From an uncultured Clostridia bacterium (GTDB lineage Bacteria > Bacillota > Clostridia > Christensenellales > Borkfalkiaceae): 64,000 bases of DNA. A program made the position numbers and the translations under genes. Below the pieces are notes generated by a model that did not search any database, was not told where the DNA came from, and saw only the letters and a program-made list of their open reading frames with translations. The DNA lies in contig CANQFA010000004.1 in assembly GCA_947597925.1 (NCBI GenBank), positions 30,154-94,153 on the forward strand. Reading direction: 5' to 3'. Each line of letters starts with the position of its first letter. Position 1 is the first letter of the stretch. Shown in pieces: positions 8,815 through 16,902 of this stretch.

Positions 8815-9821
8815 TCCGTGTCCTCCGTATGATATGTCAGGATCCATTGGTCCCCCGAAAGACGGGCGATGACATCTCCCATCTCGTCGGTGCGATAGAC
8901 CAAGGCGTAGTCCGAAAGGCGGTCCACTGCATAGACCGATGGATGGGAATAGTAGCCCGCTCCGCACGAGACGATCGCCGCCTGCGGGGAGAGAAGGCGG
9001 ATCCAATCGTCGCAGGAAGAACTCGAGGCGCCGTGGTGGGCAACCTTGAGGATATCCGTCTCCTCCAGCCACACGGGATATCCCGGGGCGTCGAAGAGGG
9101 TCCTGTCAAGCTCATATTCCCGTATGATGCGCCGTTCGCGCGTCGAGGAGATATCCGCCGCAAAGAGTACGTCATTCTCCCCGTAGCGGAAATAGAGCAC
9201 GGTAGAGGCGTCGTTGTCGTCCGTCTCCCCGAAGGAATAGGGTGAGATGCAGACCGCATAGGCGCCCGAGGGATGGGAGATGACGTCGTAGCGCGAGAGG
9301 ATCTCGGTGGGGATGCCCTTCTCCGCCGCGGTCTTCAGGATTCTCTGATAGAAGGATGACCCCGAGCCGAGGACGGGCAGATAGAGCTTTTCCACCTCCA
9401 TCTTGTCGAAGAGGGAGCGCATCCCGCCGCAGTGGTCGGCATCGGTGTGCGTCAGCACGACGGAGAGCGCAGTGGGCGCAAGCCCCTTGAGATAGCGATA
9501 GATATGGACATCGTTTTCAAAGGAGCCGTTTCCCGTGTCGATGAGCAGGCACTTCCCGTCGGGATATTCGATGATGCTTGCATCCCCCTCGCCCACCGAG
9601 AGAAAGTGGATGCGCACCTCCCCCTCTTCCCGCGCAGAGATCCCGACGGCGGGCAGGAGGGTATAAAAGGGCATGTAAGCGGAAAATATCACGATCGCCG
9701 TGACGAGGATGGCGCCCGCGACCGTCGCGATGAGCGTCTTGACAAAGGCGACGAAGGAGGGATTTTTCATGCGCCGCGCCCTGTCGCGCTTTTGTTCAAT
9801 TTTTCTTTCTTCTTCTGTCAC
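8811..9821 (-). CDS. membrane-anchored ComEC/Rec2-like metallo-beta-lactamase-fold hydrolase
   Basis: 336 aa. A basic N-terminus and one transmembrane segment (about residues 24-50) are followed by an MBL fold beginning IHFLSVGEGDASIIEYPDG. The metal motif is LTHTDADHCGG (HxxDH type, near 118-127), with a later VAHHGASSSS. This resembles the soluble hydrolase domain of ComEC without its channel. Nuclease or phosphodiesterase activity outside the membrane is inferred, not shown. A GTG start is chosen: GGAGGG lies 4 nt upstream and the gene overlaps the patatin end by 26 nt. It is coupled to aroC, although no functional link is apparent. A paralogue lies at 45162-46262. Confidence 0.8.
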   Translation of the reverse strand: MTEEERKIEQKRDRARRMKNPSFVAFVKTLIATVAGAILVTAIVIFSAYMPFYTLLPAVGISAREEGEVRIHFLSVGEGDASIIEYPDGKCLLIDTGNGSFENDVHIYRYLKGLAPTALSVVLTHTDADHCGGMRSLFDKMEVEKLYLPVLGSGSSFYQRILKTAAEKGIPTEILSRYDVISHPSGAYAVCISPYSFGETDDNDASTVLYFRYGENDVLFAADISSTRERRIIREYELDRTLFDAPGYPVWLEETDILKVAHHGASSSSCDDWIRLLSPQAAIVSCGAGYYSHPSVYAVDRLSDYALVYRTDEMGDVIARLSGDQWILTYHTEDTE

Positions 9822-10644
9822 GATACCCTCCGATGGCGCGCTCAAGCTCCTCCGTCTGCCGCTTTGCCTCCTCATAGCCGATGCGGAACATGGCGTCCAT
9901 GTCGGCCGCGGAGACGTCCGTCGCGAGATAGTCGTGGAGATTGGGCCGAAGCATGAAGTCGGCGGCGGCATATCCCCGCGCGCGGCAATCCTCCGTGTAC
10001 TTGATGGGCATGACGACGCGGATGGCGTTTCCGAGGAGGCGGCTCACGATGCTCTTCTCCTCATCCTTTTTCGGGAAGGCCGCGAGGTCGATCCCGACCA
10101 CGAAATCCGCCCCCATCTCCCTGCATTGGTCTGCGGGAACGGCATTGGAAAAGGCGCCGTCGTAGTATTTCTTCCCCCCTATCTCCACGGCGCGGAAAAA
10201 GGGCGGGATGGCAGCAGAGGCCGTGAGCGCGCGGGGAAGGTCACCCTCGAGGATGGCGCGCCCGCAGTTGGTATCCGCCTCGGTGACCCAGGCGGCAAAG
10301 GGCTTCTTGAGATCGGAAAATCCGTCGAGATATTGCGCGAGAAAGTTCTCTGCAAAGCCGAGGTCGGCAAAGGGACGCATGAGATTGCGGGAAAATTCCC
10401 TGCGGTTGAGTCCCTCCACGATGCCCATCATGTCACCCACGGAGTAGCCCTTTGCATAGAGTGCGCCCGTGATGGCGCCGATGCTCGACCCCGCGACGAC
10501 GGAAAAGGAAATGCCCGCCTCCTCAAACGCCTTGAGTGCGCCGAGGTGCGCCATCCCCTTTGCCCCGCCGCTGCCGAGCGCCAGCCCGAGCACGGGAGGC
10601 TTGCGGCGGGTGAAAAATTCTTTGATGCGGGAAAAGATGCCCAT
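9796..10644 (-). CDS. patatin-like phospholipase
   Basis: Serine lipid acyl hydrolase of the RssA/patatin group, 282 aa. The oxyanion loop GSGGAKGMAHLGAL is at about 24-37, the nucleophile elbow GSSIGAITGALYAKG at about 52-66, and the catalytic Asp in YYDGAFSNAVP near 160, so the Ser-Asp dyad is intact. No signal peptide is visible; it is probably a cytosolic or membrane-associated lipase. AAGGGAT lies upstream of the ATG. It is the first gene of the run that continues into the MBL and aro genes, just after a terminator. Confidence 0.88.
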   Translation of the reverse strand: MGIFSRIKEFFTRRKPPVLGLALGSGGAKGMAHLGALKAFEEAGISFSVVAGSSIGAITGALYAKGYSVGDMMGIVEGLNRREFSRNLMRPFADLGFAENFLAQYLDGFSDLKKPFAAWVTEADTNCGRAILEGDLPRALTASAAIPPFFRAVEIGGKKYYDGAFSNAVPADQCREMGADFVVGIDLAAFPKKDEEKSIVSRLLGNAIRVVMPIKYTEDCRARGYAAADFMLRPNLHDYLATDVSAADMDAMFRIGYEEAKRQTEELERAIGGYRDRRRKKN

Positions 10645-10703
10645 AGAGATCCCTTTCGATCAGTTTGCACCGTTTGTTTCGGAAAAATTGGACGATGAGG
10701 ACG

Positions 10704-10733
10704 GAAAAGGCGCAAGGAAGTCACCCTTGCGCC
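10704..10733 (-). terminator. Rho-independent terminator after dtd
   Basis: A perfect 9-bp stem (GGCGCAAGG / CCTTGCGCC, 10709-10717 with 10725-10733), a 7-nt loop and TTTTCC on the minus strand, only a few bases after the dtd stop. It closes pepP-efp-dtd. Confidence 0.85.
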
Positions 10734-10738
10734 GCCTG

Positions 10739-11176
10739 TTACAGCTCGTAGATCACGGTCACGGGACCGTCATTCAGCTGCTCGATCTGCATATCGGCGC
10801 CGAACACGCCGCCCTTAACGGGGACCCCGCACTCCTCGAGATGAGTCAGGGCGAGCTCATAGAGCGCATTTGCCCGCTCGGACTCCTCCGCTCCGTCGAA
10901 ACTCGGGCGGTTGCCGCGGCGGACATCCCCATAGAGCGTGAACTGGGAGACGAGGAGCACCTCCCCTCCTATGTCACGGACCGAGCGGTTCATCTTGCCC
11001 GCCTCATCTGCAAAGACGCGGAGGTTTGCGAGCTTTTCGGCGCACTTTACGGCCTTCTCTTCGGTATCGCCCACCCCCACGCCGAAATAAACGACAAGCC
11101 CGCATCCGATTTCGGAAACGAGCTGACCGCCTGCGGTGAGGGTCGCGCGCAAAACCCGCTGCGCAACGAACTTCAT
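10739..11176 (-). CDS. dtd: D-aminoacyl-tRNA deacylase
   Basis: Removes D-amino acids from mischarged tRNA; 145 aa, standard length. Signatures are MKFVAQRVLRATLT, the SQFTLYGDVRRGNRPSF motif (active-site S-Q-F-T-L near residue 77), and the C-terminal GPVTVIYEL in place of the usual Gly-cisPro loop spelling NDGPVT. The ATG at 11176 lies 4 nt after the efp stop; only a weak purine stretch precedes it, so reinitiation from efp is likely. Confidence 0.93.
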   Translation of the reverse strand: MKFVAQRVLRATLTAGGQLVSEIGCGLVVYFGVGVGDTEEKAVKCAEKLANLRVFADEAGKMNRSVRDIGGEVLLVSQFTLYGDVRRGNRPSFDGAEESERANALYELALTHLEECGVPVKGGVFGADMQIEQLNDGPVTVIYEL

Positions 11177-11180
11177 TCGC

Positions 11181-11744
11181 TTATACTCTCGACATGTACT
11201 CGCCGGTGCGGGTATCGATGCGGATGGTGTCGCCCTCTTCGACGAACATGGGGACCTGGAAGACGGCGCCCGTCTCCACCTTGGCAGCCTTGGTGACGTT
11301 CGTCGCGGTGTTGCCCTTGACGCCGGGTTCCGCCTCGATGACCTTGAGTTCCACGAAGTTTTCGGGCTCCACGGAGAAGGCCTTGTCATAGAGGAAGCGC
11401 ACGGTCACGACATCGTTTTCACGGATATAGCGGAGGGCGTCCTCGACCTGCTCGCGGTTGAGGGGGGTCATGTTGAACTCGTCGTCCATGAAGTAGTAGA
11501 ACTCGCCGTCGTTATACGAATAGGTCATCTTCTTCGTCTCGACCTGCACCGTCTCGAGCTTTGCCGTGGGGTTGAAGGTCTCATCGGAGAGGACCTGCCC
11601 CGTCACGACGTTTTTGAGGGTCGTGCGGACAAACGCCGCGCCCTTGCCCGGCTTCACGTGCTGAAATTCGACGACGGTATAGACGCCGCTCTTGTATTCG
11701 AACGTGGTGCCCTTGCGGATGTCGCCTGCCAGAATCTGTGCCAT
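11181..11744 (-). CDS. efp: translation elongation factor P
   Basis: Relieves ribosome stalling at polyproline stretches; 187 aa, with the usual three beta-barrel domains. The tip loop reads KPGKGAAF with Lys at position 34, the residue that is modified or left bare depending on lineage. The C-terminal signature [17 protein letters not shown] is complete. AAGGAG lies about 11 nt upstream of the ATG. No epmA-type modification gene is seen nearby. Confidence 0.96.
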   Translation of the reverse strand: MAQILAGDIRKGTTFEYKSGVYTVVEFQHVKPGKGAAFVRTTLKNVVTGQVLSDETFNPTAKLETVQVETKKMTYSYNDGEFYYFMDDEFNMTPLNREQVEDALRYIRENDVVTVRFLYDKAFSVEPENFVELKVIEAEPGVKGNTATNVTKAAKVETGAVFQVPMFVEEGDTIRIDTRTGEYMSRV

Positions 11745-11792
11745 AAAATCTTGATCTCCTTGTGTTATACGTAGATTTTTCTTTTTCAGTCG

Positions 11793-12848
11793 TTATAAGA
11801 TGATGCAGCGGCGGTCCGTCTTCTTCATGAAGGAGACCACTCTGCCGTCCTTGATGGTGACGGTGTCCTCGATGCGGATGCCCATCTTCCCCTCGAAGTA
11901 GAGCCCGGGCTCGTCCGAGAAGACCATCCCCTCTGTCAGGATGTCCTGTGAACGGGGCGAGAGAGTGGGCGATTCGTGGATCTGGAGCCCCACGCCGTGC
12001 CCCAAAGAATGGGTGAAGTACTCCGCAAGCCCCTTGCCGCGGAAATATTCCCGCGCAATGCTGTCTGCCCGCTTGCCCGTCATGCCCGCGACGAGGCACT
12101 CCTTGACGAGTTCGTGTGCATAGAGCACCTTGGCATGCAGAAGTTTGAAGTCCTCGTGTCCGCCGTCGTCGCCGAAGAGGAAGGTGCGCGTGATGTCCGA
12201 GCAGTACCCCTCGTACTTGCATCCGAAGTCGATAAGGACGGGATCGCCGAAGGAGAGCTTCCTTGCGCCCGTCTCATAGTGGGGCATGCTGCCGTTCTCT
12301 CCGAAGGCGCAGATGGTCTCGAAGGAGACGCCCGAGGCGCCGAGACGCCGCATGTGGTACTCGAGAAGTGCCGCGGCCTCCGACTCCGTCATCCCCTCCT
12401 TGAGTTCGGGCAGGAGGGCGAGGAAGGCGTCTTCCGCGATCTCGCAGGCGCGGGCAATGCGGGAGAGCTCCTCTTCGGACTTTACGAGCATGGCGGCGCG
12501 GAGGGCGGGCATGCAGTCGCGGGTCTCATGTCCCTCCTCCTCATAGCGGCGGAGAGAGGATACCGCAGTGAAGGGATACGGGATCCCAAGCACATGATAG
12601 GGCTTCACGAAGTCGAGAGCTTCCGGGAGCGCCCCCGCTTCCACGCGGATGTCGCTCTCCGAAAACTTGCGGGCTGCCGCCTCGAAATAGCGCGGGTCGG
12701 CAAAGAGGACACACTCCTCTTCCGTGACGACGACATAGCCGTCCGTCGAGTAGAAATCGGTGAGGTATCTCCTCAGAAAATCGGTCTCGAGGAAGAGTGC
12801 CTCAGCGCCCGTCTCCGCATATATTTTGCGTAACTTCTCGCTTAGCAT
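11793..12848 (-). CDS. Xaa-Pro aminopeptidase, M24 family
   Basis: Metallopeptidase that removes an N-terminal residue before proline; 351 aa, the short Bacillota PepQ/YqhT-like form that normally precedes efp. The creatinase-type N-domain occupies about 1-120 and the pita-bread fold 125-351. Metal ligands are seen in VLIDFGCKYEGYCSDITRTF (two Asp), HSLGHGVGLQIHE (His), DEPGLYFEG (Glu) and RIEDTV (Glu). The ATG at 12848 matches the usual family N-terminus (MLSEKLRKI). No ribosome-binding site is possible, because a consensus promoter places transcription start on this codon; see the promoter entry. Confidence 0.93.
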   Translation of the reverse strand: MLSEKLRKIYAETGAEALFLETDFLRRYLTDFYSTDGYVVVTEEECVLFADPRYFEAAARKFSESDIRVEAGALPEALDFVKPYHVLGIPYPFTAVSSLRRYEEEGHETRDCMPALRAAMLVKSEEELSRIARACEIAEDAFLALLPELKEGMTESEAAALLEYHMRRLGASGVSFETICAFGENGSMPHYETGARKLSFGDPVLIDFGCKYEGYCSDITRTFLFGDDGGHEDFKLLHAKVLYAHELVKECLVAGMTGKRADSIAREYFRGKGLAEYFTHSLGHGVGLQIHESPTLSPRSQDILTEGMVFSDEPGLYFEGKMGIRIEDTVTIKDGRVVSFMKKTDRRCIIL

Positions 12849-12854
12849 ATCTTT

Positions 12855-12883
12855 ATTATACCAAATATGCTTCCGTAAGTCAA
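12855..12883 (-). promoter_or_regulatory. sigma-A promoter giving a leaderless pepP mRNA
   Basis: On the minus strand: TTGACT (12878-12883), a 17-bp spacer, TATAAT (12855-12860), six bases (AAAGAT), then the ATG at 12848. The expected start of transcription is the A of the ATG. No alternative promoter or ribosome site is seen. Confidence 0.85.
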
Positions 12884-12914
12884 CGGTTTTTTGAAAAAAG
12901 AGAGGGCTTTACGG

Positions 12915-12936
12915 CAAAAAAGGCGGACTGTCCGCC
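12915..12936 (-). terminator. terminator after the endonuclease IV-like gene
   Basis: GGCGG/CCGCC stem with a short ACAGT loop followed by TTTTTT on the minus strand, about 50 bp after the stop at 12984. It ends the long rimP-ribF operon just before the pepP promoter. Confidence 0.75.
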
Positions 12937-12983
12937 CGAAATGCCGCACTTTGCGCCCGAGTTCCCGAAATTTTCGGGCAAAG

Positions 12984-13835
12984 TCATTTTTTCAGCGCGC
13001 CGTAGATATCCTTCATGGTGCGGGCGTCCTCGATCTGCGTGCCCGCGGACTCCGAGACGAGGTAGGGCTCGAGCGCGAGTTCGTGCAGGACTTCGGCAAG
13101 CGGCTCGAATTCGGGCCCATAGACGGTGTCCGCAAAGGTCAGGTGCTTGAGCTCCCCCTTCGCGCCGTATTGGATCTTGGAGAAGTGGACGTGAAAGTGC
13201 TTCATGCGCGCATAGCCGAGCCGCTCGAGCATATATTCGAGGCGGTCGCGATAGTCCCGCGCCGTCTTCAGACTCCCCTGTTCGCGGGCATTCACATGCC
13301 CGAAATCCACGCAGGGCGTAAAGACGGGGTCGATCTCGCAGAATGCCGTGATCTCCTCCACCGTGCCGATCTGGGCGATCTTTCCCATGGTCTCGGGGCA
13401 GTAGATCATGTCCTCGAGGCCGCTCTCGTAGATGGCATCGCGGAGGACCTTGAGGCGGTCTGCCGTCCGCGCGACCGCGGCGCTCCGCGCATCCTTCCCC
13501 TGTGCGGCGGGATGGAAGACGATGCGCCGTCCTCCCATGGCACGCGCCGCCCTTGCGCTTTCCAGCACATAGCCGCAGGACTTTGCCGCCATCTCCTCAT
13601 CGGGATTGGCGAAGTTGATGTAATAGGGCGCATGGACGGAGATCTCCACCTCCGCCTCTTCAAATGCCCTGCGGATGGAGGCCGCCTTCTTTTCGGTCAT
13701 CTGCACGCCGCGTCCGAAGGAATACTCGAAGCAATCGAGGCCGTATTCTCTGACGAACGCCGCCGACTCCTCGGTGTGCTCGTGCCCTGCCGCATAGAAG
13801 CTCTCGCTGTTTCCGCTCGGTCCGAATTTTATCAT
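12984..13835 (-). CDS. TIM-barrel AP-endonuclease (endonuclease IV-like) family protein
   Basis: 283 aa, AP_endonuc_2/xylose-isomerase-like barrel. Metal-ligand positions typical of endonuclease IV are visible: VHAPYYINFANP (His), RIVFHPAAQGK (His), YCPETMGK (Glu), CVDFGHVNA (Asp/His), HFHVHFSKIQYG (His) and LVSESAG (Glu). It resembles the clostridial endonuclease IV group that sits after ribF; cleavage at abasic sites is the family expectation. It overlaps ribF by 4 nt and is the last gene of the operon. Whether it is a DNA-repair enzyme or a sugar isomerase relative cannot be settled here, though the ligand set favours repair. Confidence 0.8.
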   Translation of the reverse strand: MIKFGPSGNSESFYAAGHEHTEESAAFVREYGLDCFEYSFGRGVQMTEKKAASIRRAFEEAEVEISVHAPYYINFANPDEEMAAKSCGYVLESARAARAMGGRRIVFHPAAQGKDARSAAVARTADRLKVLRDAIYESGLEDMIYCPETMGKIAQIGTVEEITAFCEIDPVFTPCVDFGHVNAREQGSLKTARDYRDRLEYMLERLGYARMKHFHVHFSKIQYGAKGELKHLTFADTVYGPEFEPLAEVLHELALEPYLVSESAGTQIEDARTMKDIYGALKK

Positions 13836-14734
13836 CTTTTGTCCCCTCTCAGTCTTTCGATATCCCGCATGAGCTGCGCTTTCAGCTCTTCAGCGGAAGA
13901 AAATGCCCTGATTCCGCGATAGAATTCGAGCGGATAGACGCGCACGGTCTCCCCGTACAGATCGCCCGAAAAGCCGTCGAGATGGGCCTCTGCGATCCTC
14001 TCCTCCACGCCGAATGTGGGCCGCGCGCCGAGATTGACGATACAGGGAAAATTTCCCTTCGGCGTCGCGCACAGGCCGCCGTACACCCCATCGGGCGGGA
14101 GGAGCTTCTCCTCCGCCGTGCGCAGATTGAGGGTGGGAAAGCCGTATGTCCTGCCCACCTGCCGCCCGTGCTCCACAGTGCCCTGTATGAAATAGGCGCC
14201 GCCGAAAAAGTCCTCTTCGCGGGGACAGAGGCAGGCATTGAGTGCGGCGAGGTCCCCTCTCTTCAAAAGTTCCTTGCAGTCGGAGGCGGAGATCTTTCGC
14301 AATTTTCCGTCCTCCGCAAGGCGGGCGACCGCCCTCACGACGGTGACGGGACAGGGGGCGAGCTCTTTGAGGAGGGTCGGGGTGCCCGCGGCATCCTTCC
14401 CGAAGCGAAAATCTTCCCCGCAGACGACAAGCCTTACGGCGAGGCGGGAAAAGAGCACATGCAGGAAATCGGCCGCCGAAGTCGCTTGGAATTCTCTCGT
14501 GAACGGAAACCCGAGGACGAAGTCCACGCCGTTCAGCGCAAAGACCGTCTCGCGTTCCGCCCGCGTGAAGAGCTCCTTTCCCTTTCCGCCGAAGAGGGAG
14601 GTGATCCCCACGGGAAGTCCGCTCCTCTTCGCCGCGGCGAGCAGGGCGCGGTGGCCGAGGTGCAGCCCGTCGAACCCGCCGAGAAGGAGGGCGCAGGGCT
14701 CTGAAAATTTTTCATCCGCGGAGAGCTTCAGCAT
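13832..14734 (-). CDS. ribF: bifunctional riboflavin kinase / FAD synthetase
   Basis: Makes FMN and FAD; 300 aa. The N-terminal FAD-synthetase (nucleotidyltransferase) domain has GGFDGLHLGHRALL (the HxGH-type motif near 27). The C-terminal riboflavin kinase domain shows GRQVGRTYGFPTLNL, the Bacillota form of the GxxxGxPTxN motif, and PLEFYRGIRAF near the end. Residues around 120-180 look divergent (CPVTVVRAVARL). It overlaps truB by 7 nt and the downstream gene by 4 nt, in the normal truB-ribF order. Confidence 0.92.
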   Translation of the reverse strand: MLKLSADEKFSEPCALLLGGFDGLHLGHRALLAAAKRSGLPVGITSLFGGKGKELFTRAERETVFALNGVDFVLGFPFTREFQATSAADFLHVLFSRLAVRLVVCGEDFRFGKDAAGTPTLLKELAPCPVTVVRAVARLAEDGKLRKISASDCKELLKRGDLAALNACLCPREEDFFGGAYFIQGTVEHGRQVGRTYGFPTLNLRTAEEKLLPPDGVYGGLCATPKGNFPCIVNLGARPTFGVEERIAEAHLDGFSGDLYGETVRVYPLEFYRGIRAFSSAEELKAQLMRDIERLRGDKR

Positions 14735-15576
14735 AGTTTTTTGTCGGGGCGCAAGGTCCCCTTCTCCACGATCCCCGTCCCGTAAAAGCTCCCCTCGCGG
14801 TAGATCTTATAGGTCCCGTCGGGTGCCTCTGCGGGGATGCGGACGCCGTGGAAATATCTCTCGTCCTCGACCTCCATGACCGCAAAGGGCAATACCATGT
14901 CCGTGGGTATGAGGTAATTTTGCCAATTTTCCTCGGTAAGCAAGCGAAGCGGAACGGCGTTTTCCTCTGTAAAATATCCGCTCGCGGTGCGCCGAAGCGC
15001 AGTCGTGTAGCCGAGGGTGCCGAGCTTCTCCGCGATGTCCCTTGCAAAGGAGCGGATGTACGTCCCCCCGCTGCAGACGATCTCAAACTCGAACTCGTCG
15101 GCATCGGTCTGCCCGAGGAGGGTCAGAGAGTAGATCTCCACGCGCTTTGCGGGAAGTTCGAACTCCGCGCCGCTCCGCGCGAGCTCGTAGCCGCGCTTGC
15201 CGCCGAGACAGCGGGCGCTGAACTTGGGCGGGATCTGGTCGATCGTCCCCACAAATCCGCCGAGGACGCTCTCAACCTCTTCCGCCGTCGGGACGGGGCC
15301 GCCCACCGTGACGGTCCCCTCCATGTCGAGCGTATCCGTCGTGGCGCCGAAGCGGAAGCACGCACGGTAGGTCTTCCTTTTCTTCAGAAAATAATCGAAA
15401 AGGCGCGCCGCATTTCCCACCCCTACGGGGAGCACGCCTGAAGCAAGGGGATCGAGAGTCCCCATATGCCCGCACGAAGTCTTGCCGAGTGCGGGACGGA
15501 TGAGCCGCTTGACGCAGTTCACGACATAGGTAGAGGTGTCGCCGCGCAGCTTGTCGATATTCAGAAAGCCCGTCAT
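14728..15576 (-). CDS. truB: tRNA pseudouridine(55) synthase
   Basis: Isomerises U55 in the tRNA T-loop; 282 aa. The catalytic Asp is at about 42 in HMGTLDPLASGVLP. KRKTYRACFRFG and FSARCLGGKRGYELAR segments and the CSGGTYIRSFARDIAEKLG motif III follow. The C-terminal PUA-like part is short. The ATG at 15576 overlaps the nrnA stop by 4 nt (ATGA); an upstream in-frame extension runs through nrnA and is rejected. Confidence 0.94.
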   Translation of the reverse strand: MTGFLNIDKLRGDTSTYVVNCVKRLIRPALGKTSCGHMGTLDPLASGVLPVGVGNAARLFDYFLKKRKTYRACFRFGATTDTLDMEGTVTVGGPVPTAEEVESVLGGFVGTIDQIPPKFSARCLGGKRGYELARSGAEFELPAKRVEIYSLTLLGQTDADEFEFEIVCSGGTYIRSFARDIAEKLGTLGYTTALRRTASGYFTEENAVPLRLLTEENWQNYLIPTDMVLPFAVMEVEDERYFHGVRIPAEAPDGTYKIYREGSFYGTGIVEKGTLRPDKKLC

Positions 15577-16547
15577 AGATCCCCCGCGTGCTGCCAGATG
15601 GCATAGCGGAGCTTGTCGCAGATCTCCTCGAGATCTCCGAAGAGCATGCACCCCGAGGCAAGGACATGCCCGCCCCCGCCGTACATTCTCGCGACGGCAT
15701 TGACGTCCACCTTTCCCTTGGAACGGAAGGAGACCTTATACTGCCCCTTTCGGACCTCGAGCAGGCAGATGCTCACCTCCACGCCGTCAATGGACAGCCC
15801 AAAGTCCACGATGCCCTCCGTGGCATCCTGGTCGAGCGCATATTTTTTCAGAAGTTCGTCCGTGACGAGGGCCACGGCCACCGTGTCGTCCGAGAGGAAG
15901 CGGAGCTTCGAGACGACCTCCGCGTACATCTGCGCGCGCGCCTTCGAGCGGCGGTTCATCGACTCCACGTAGACGGTGTGGATATCCCCGCCCCCGTCGG
16001 CCGCCTTTGCCGCCGCGCGGAAGGTGTCCCCCGAGACGTCGGCATGCGAAAAACTGCCCGAATCGGTACACATGCCGAGGAGGAGCGCATCGGAGATCTC
16101 CTTGTCGAGGGTCACCCCCATCGCCTCGATGAGCTCGAGCACGTTTTCGGCATTGCTCGCCCGCTCGCGGACGAAGTTATACTGCGCGTACCGCGTATTG
16201 GAGATGTGGTGGTCGAAATTCACCGTCACCTTCCCCCGCTTTCCGAGCGCGGCGCGGAAGATCTCCTCGTGTCTTCCGAGACGGGAAATGTCGCTCGTGT
16301 CCACGGCAACGAGGGTCTCGGCATCGAGTCTGGGCGTGCGGGAAACCTCCTTCATCTCTTCGAGGAAGCAAAATCTCTCGGGCACGGGCCCCTCGTTGAC
16401 CGCCTCGGCGGCAATGCCCTTTAAGGAAAGAGCGCGGCGAAGCGCCACCGCACATCCGAGGGTATCCCCGTCGGGACGCACGTGCGTAAAGATCGTCACG
16501 CTCTTCGAATTATTTAGTACCTTTGCAATTTCTTCAATCGTCGACAT
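15573..16547 (-). CDS. nrnA: bifunctional oligoribonuclease / pAp phosphatase (DHH family)
   Basis: Degrades 2-5-mer RNA and dephosphorylates pAp; 324 aa. DHH domain metal motifs are THVRPDGDTLG (22-31), AVDTSD near 82 and NFDHHISN near 111. The C-terminal DHHA1 substrate domain has MYGGGGHVLASG (GGGH motif) near 290. It overlaps rbfA by 14 nt and truB by 4 nt, matching the rbfA-nrnA-truB order of Bacillota. Confidence 0.93.
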   Translation of the reverse strand: MSTIEEIAKVLNNSKSVTIFTHVRPDGDTLGCAVALRRALSLKGIAAEAVNEGPVPERFCFLEEMKEVSRTPRLDAETLVAVDTSDISRLGRHEEIFRAALGKRGKVTVNFDHHISNTRYAQYNFVRERASNAENVLELIEAMGVTLDKEISDALLLGMCTDSGSFSHADVSGDTFRAAAKAADGGGDIHTVYVESMNRRSKARAQMYAEVVSKLRFLSDDTVAVALVTDELLKKYALDQDATEGIVDFGLSIDGVEVSICLLEVRKGQYKVSFRSKGKVDVNAVARMYGGGGHVLASGCMLFGDLEEICDKLRYAIWQHAGDL

Positions 16548-16902
16548 CGGTTCCTTCCTTGTGCAGTCTGGAAAAGAGATCGTCCATCTTCGCGCCGTAC
16601 TCGAAGCTCTTGTCGGGGAGGAAGGTGATCTCGGGCACCGTCCTCAGGCGCATGACGCGGGCGAGCTCGCGGCGGACGAAGGGCGCATTCTCCGCGATGA
16701 TGCGGAGGGACTCCTCCTGCTCCCCGGCGGGCGCATAGACGCTGACATAGACCTTCGCAGTCTTGAGGTCGGGCGCCACGATCGCCTCGGTCACGCTGAT
16801 GAGCCCCTTGAGCGCGGGTTCCTTGTCCTTCAGCGGACCCGTGAGGATGGCCGCGATCTCCTTTCGGAATTCGCTGTCCAATCGTTCTGTACGCTTGCTC
16901 AC
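16534..16902 (-). CDS. rbfA: ribosome-binding factor A
   Basis: Late 30S maturation and cold-adaptation factor, 122 aa, KH-like fold. The N-terminus [16 protein letters not shown], the core LKTAKVYVSVYA and the C-terminal RTVPEITFLPDKSFEYGAKM are typical. A GTG start at 16902 is chosen: it overlaps the infB stop (GTGA) and GGAGG lies about 9 nt upstream. The C-terminus overlaps nrnA. Confidence 0.93.
   Translation of the reverse strand: MSKRTERLDSEFRKEIAAILTGPLKDKEPALKGLISVTEAIVAPDLKTAKVYVSVYAPAGEQEESLRIIAENAPFVRRELARVMRLRTVPEITFLPDKSFEYGAKMDDLFSRLHKEGTDVDD

Noticed and set aside
7690..9072. Longer chorismate synthase starting at 9072
   Set aside because: The extra 86 codons overlap the MBL gene, lack family similarity and have no ribosome site; the ATG at 8814 has GGAGGA and a 4-nt coupling overlap.
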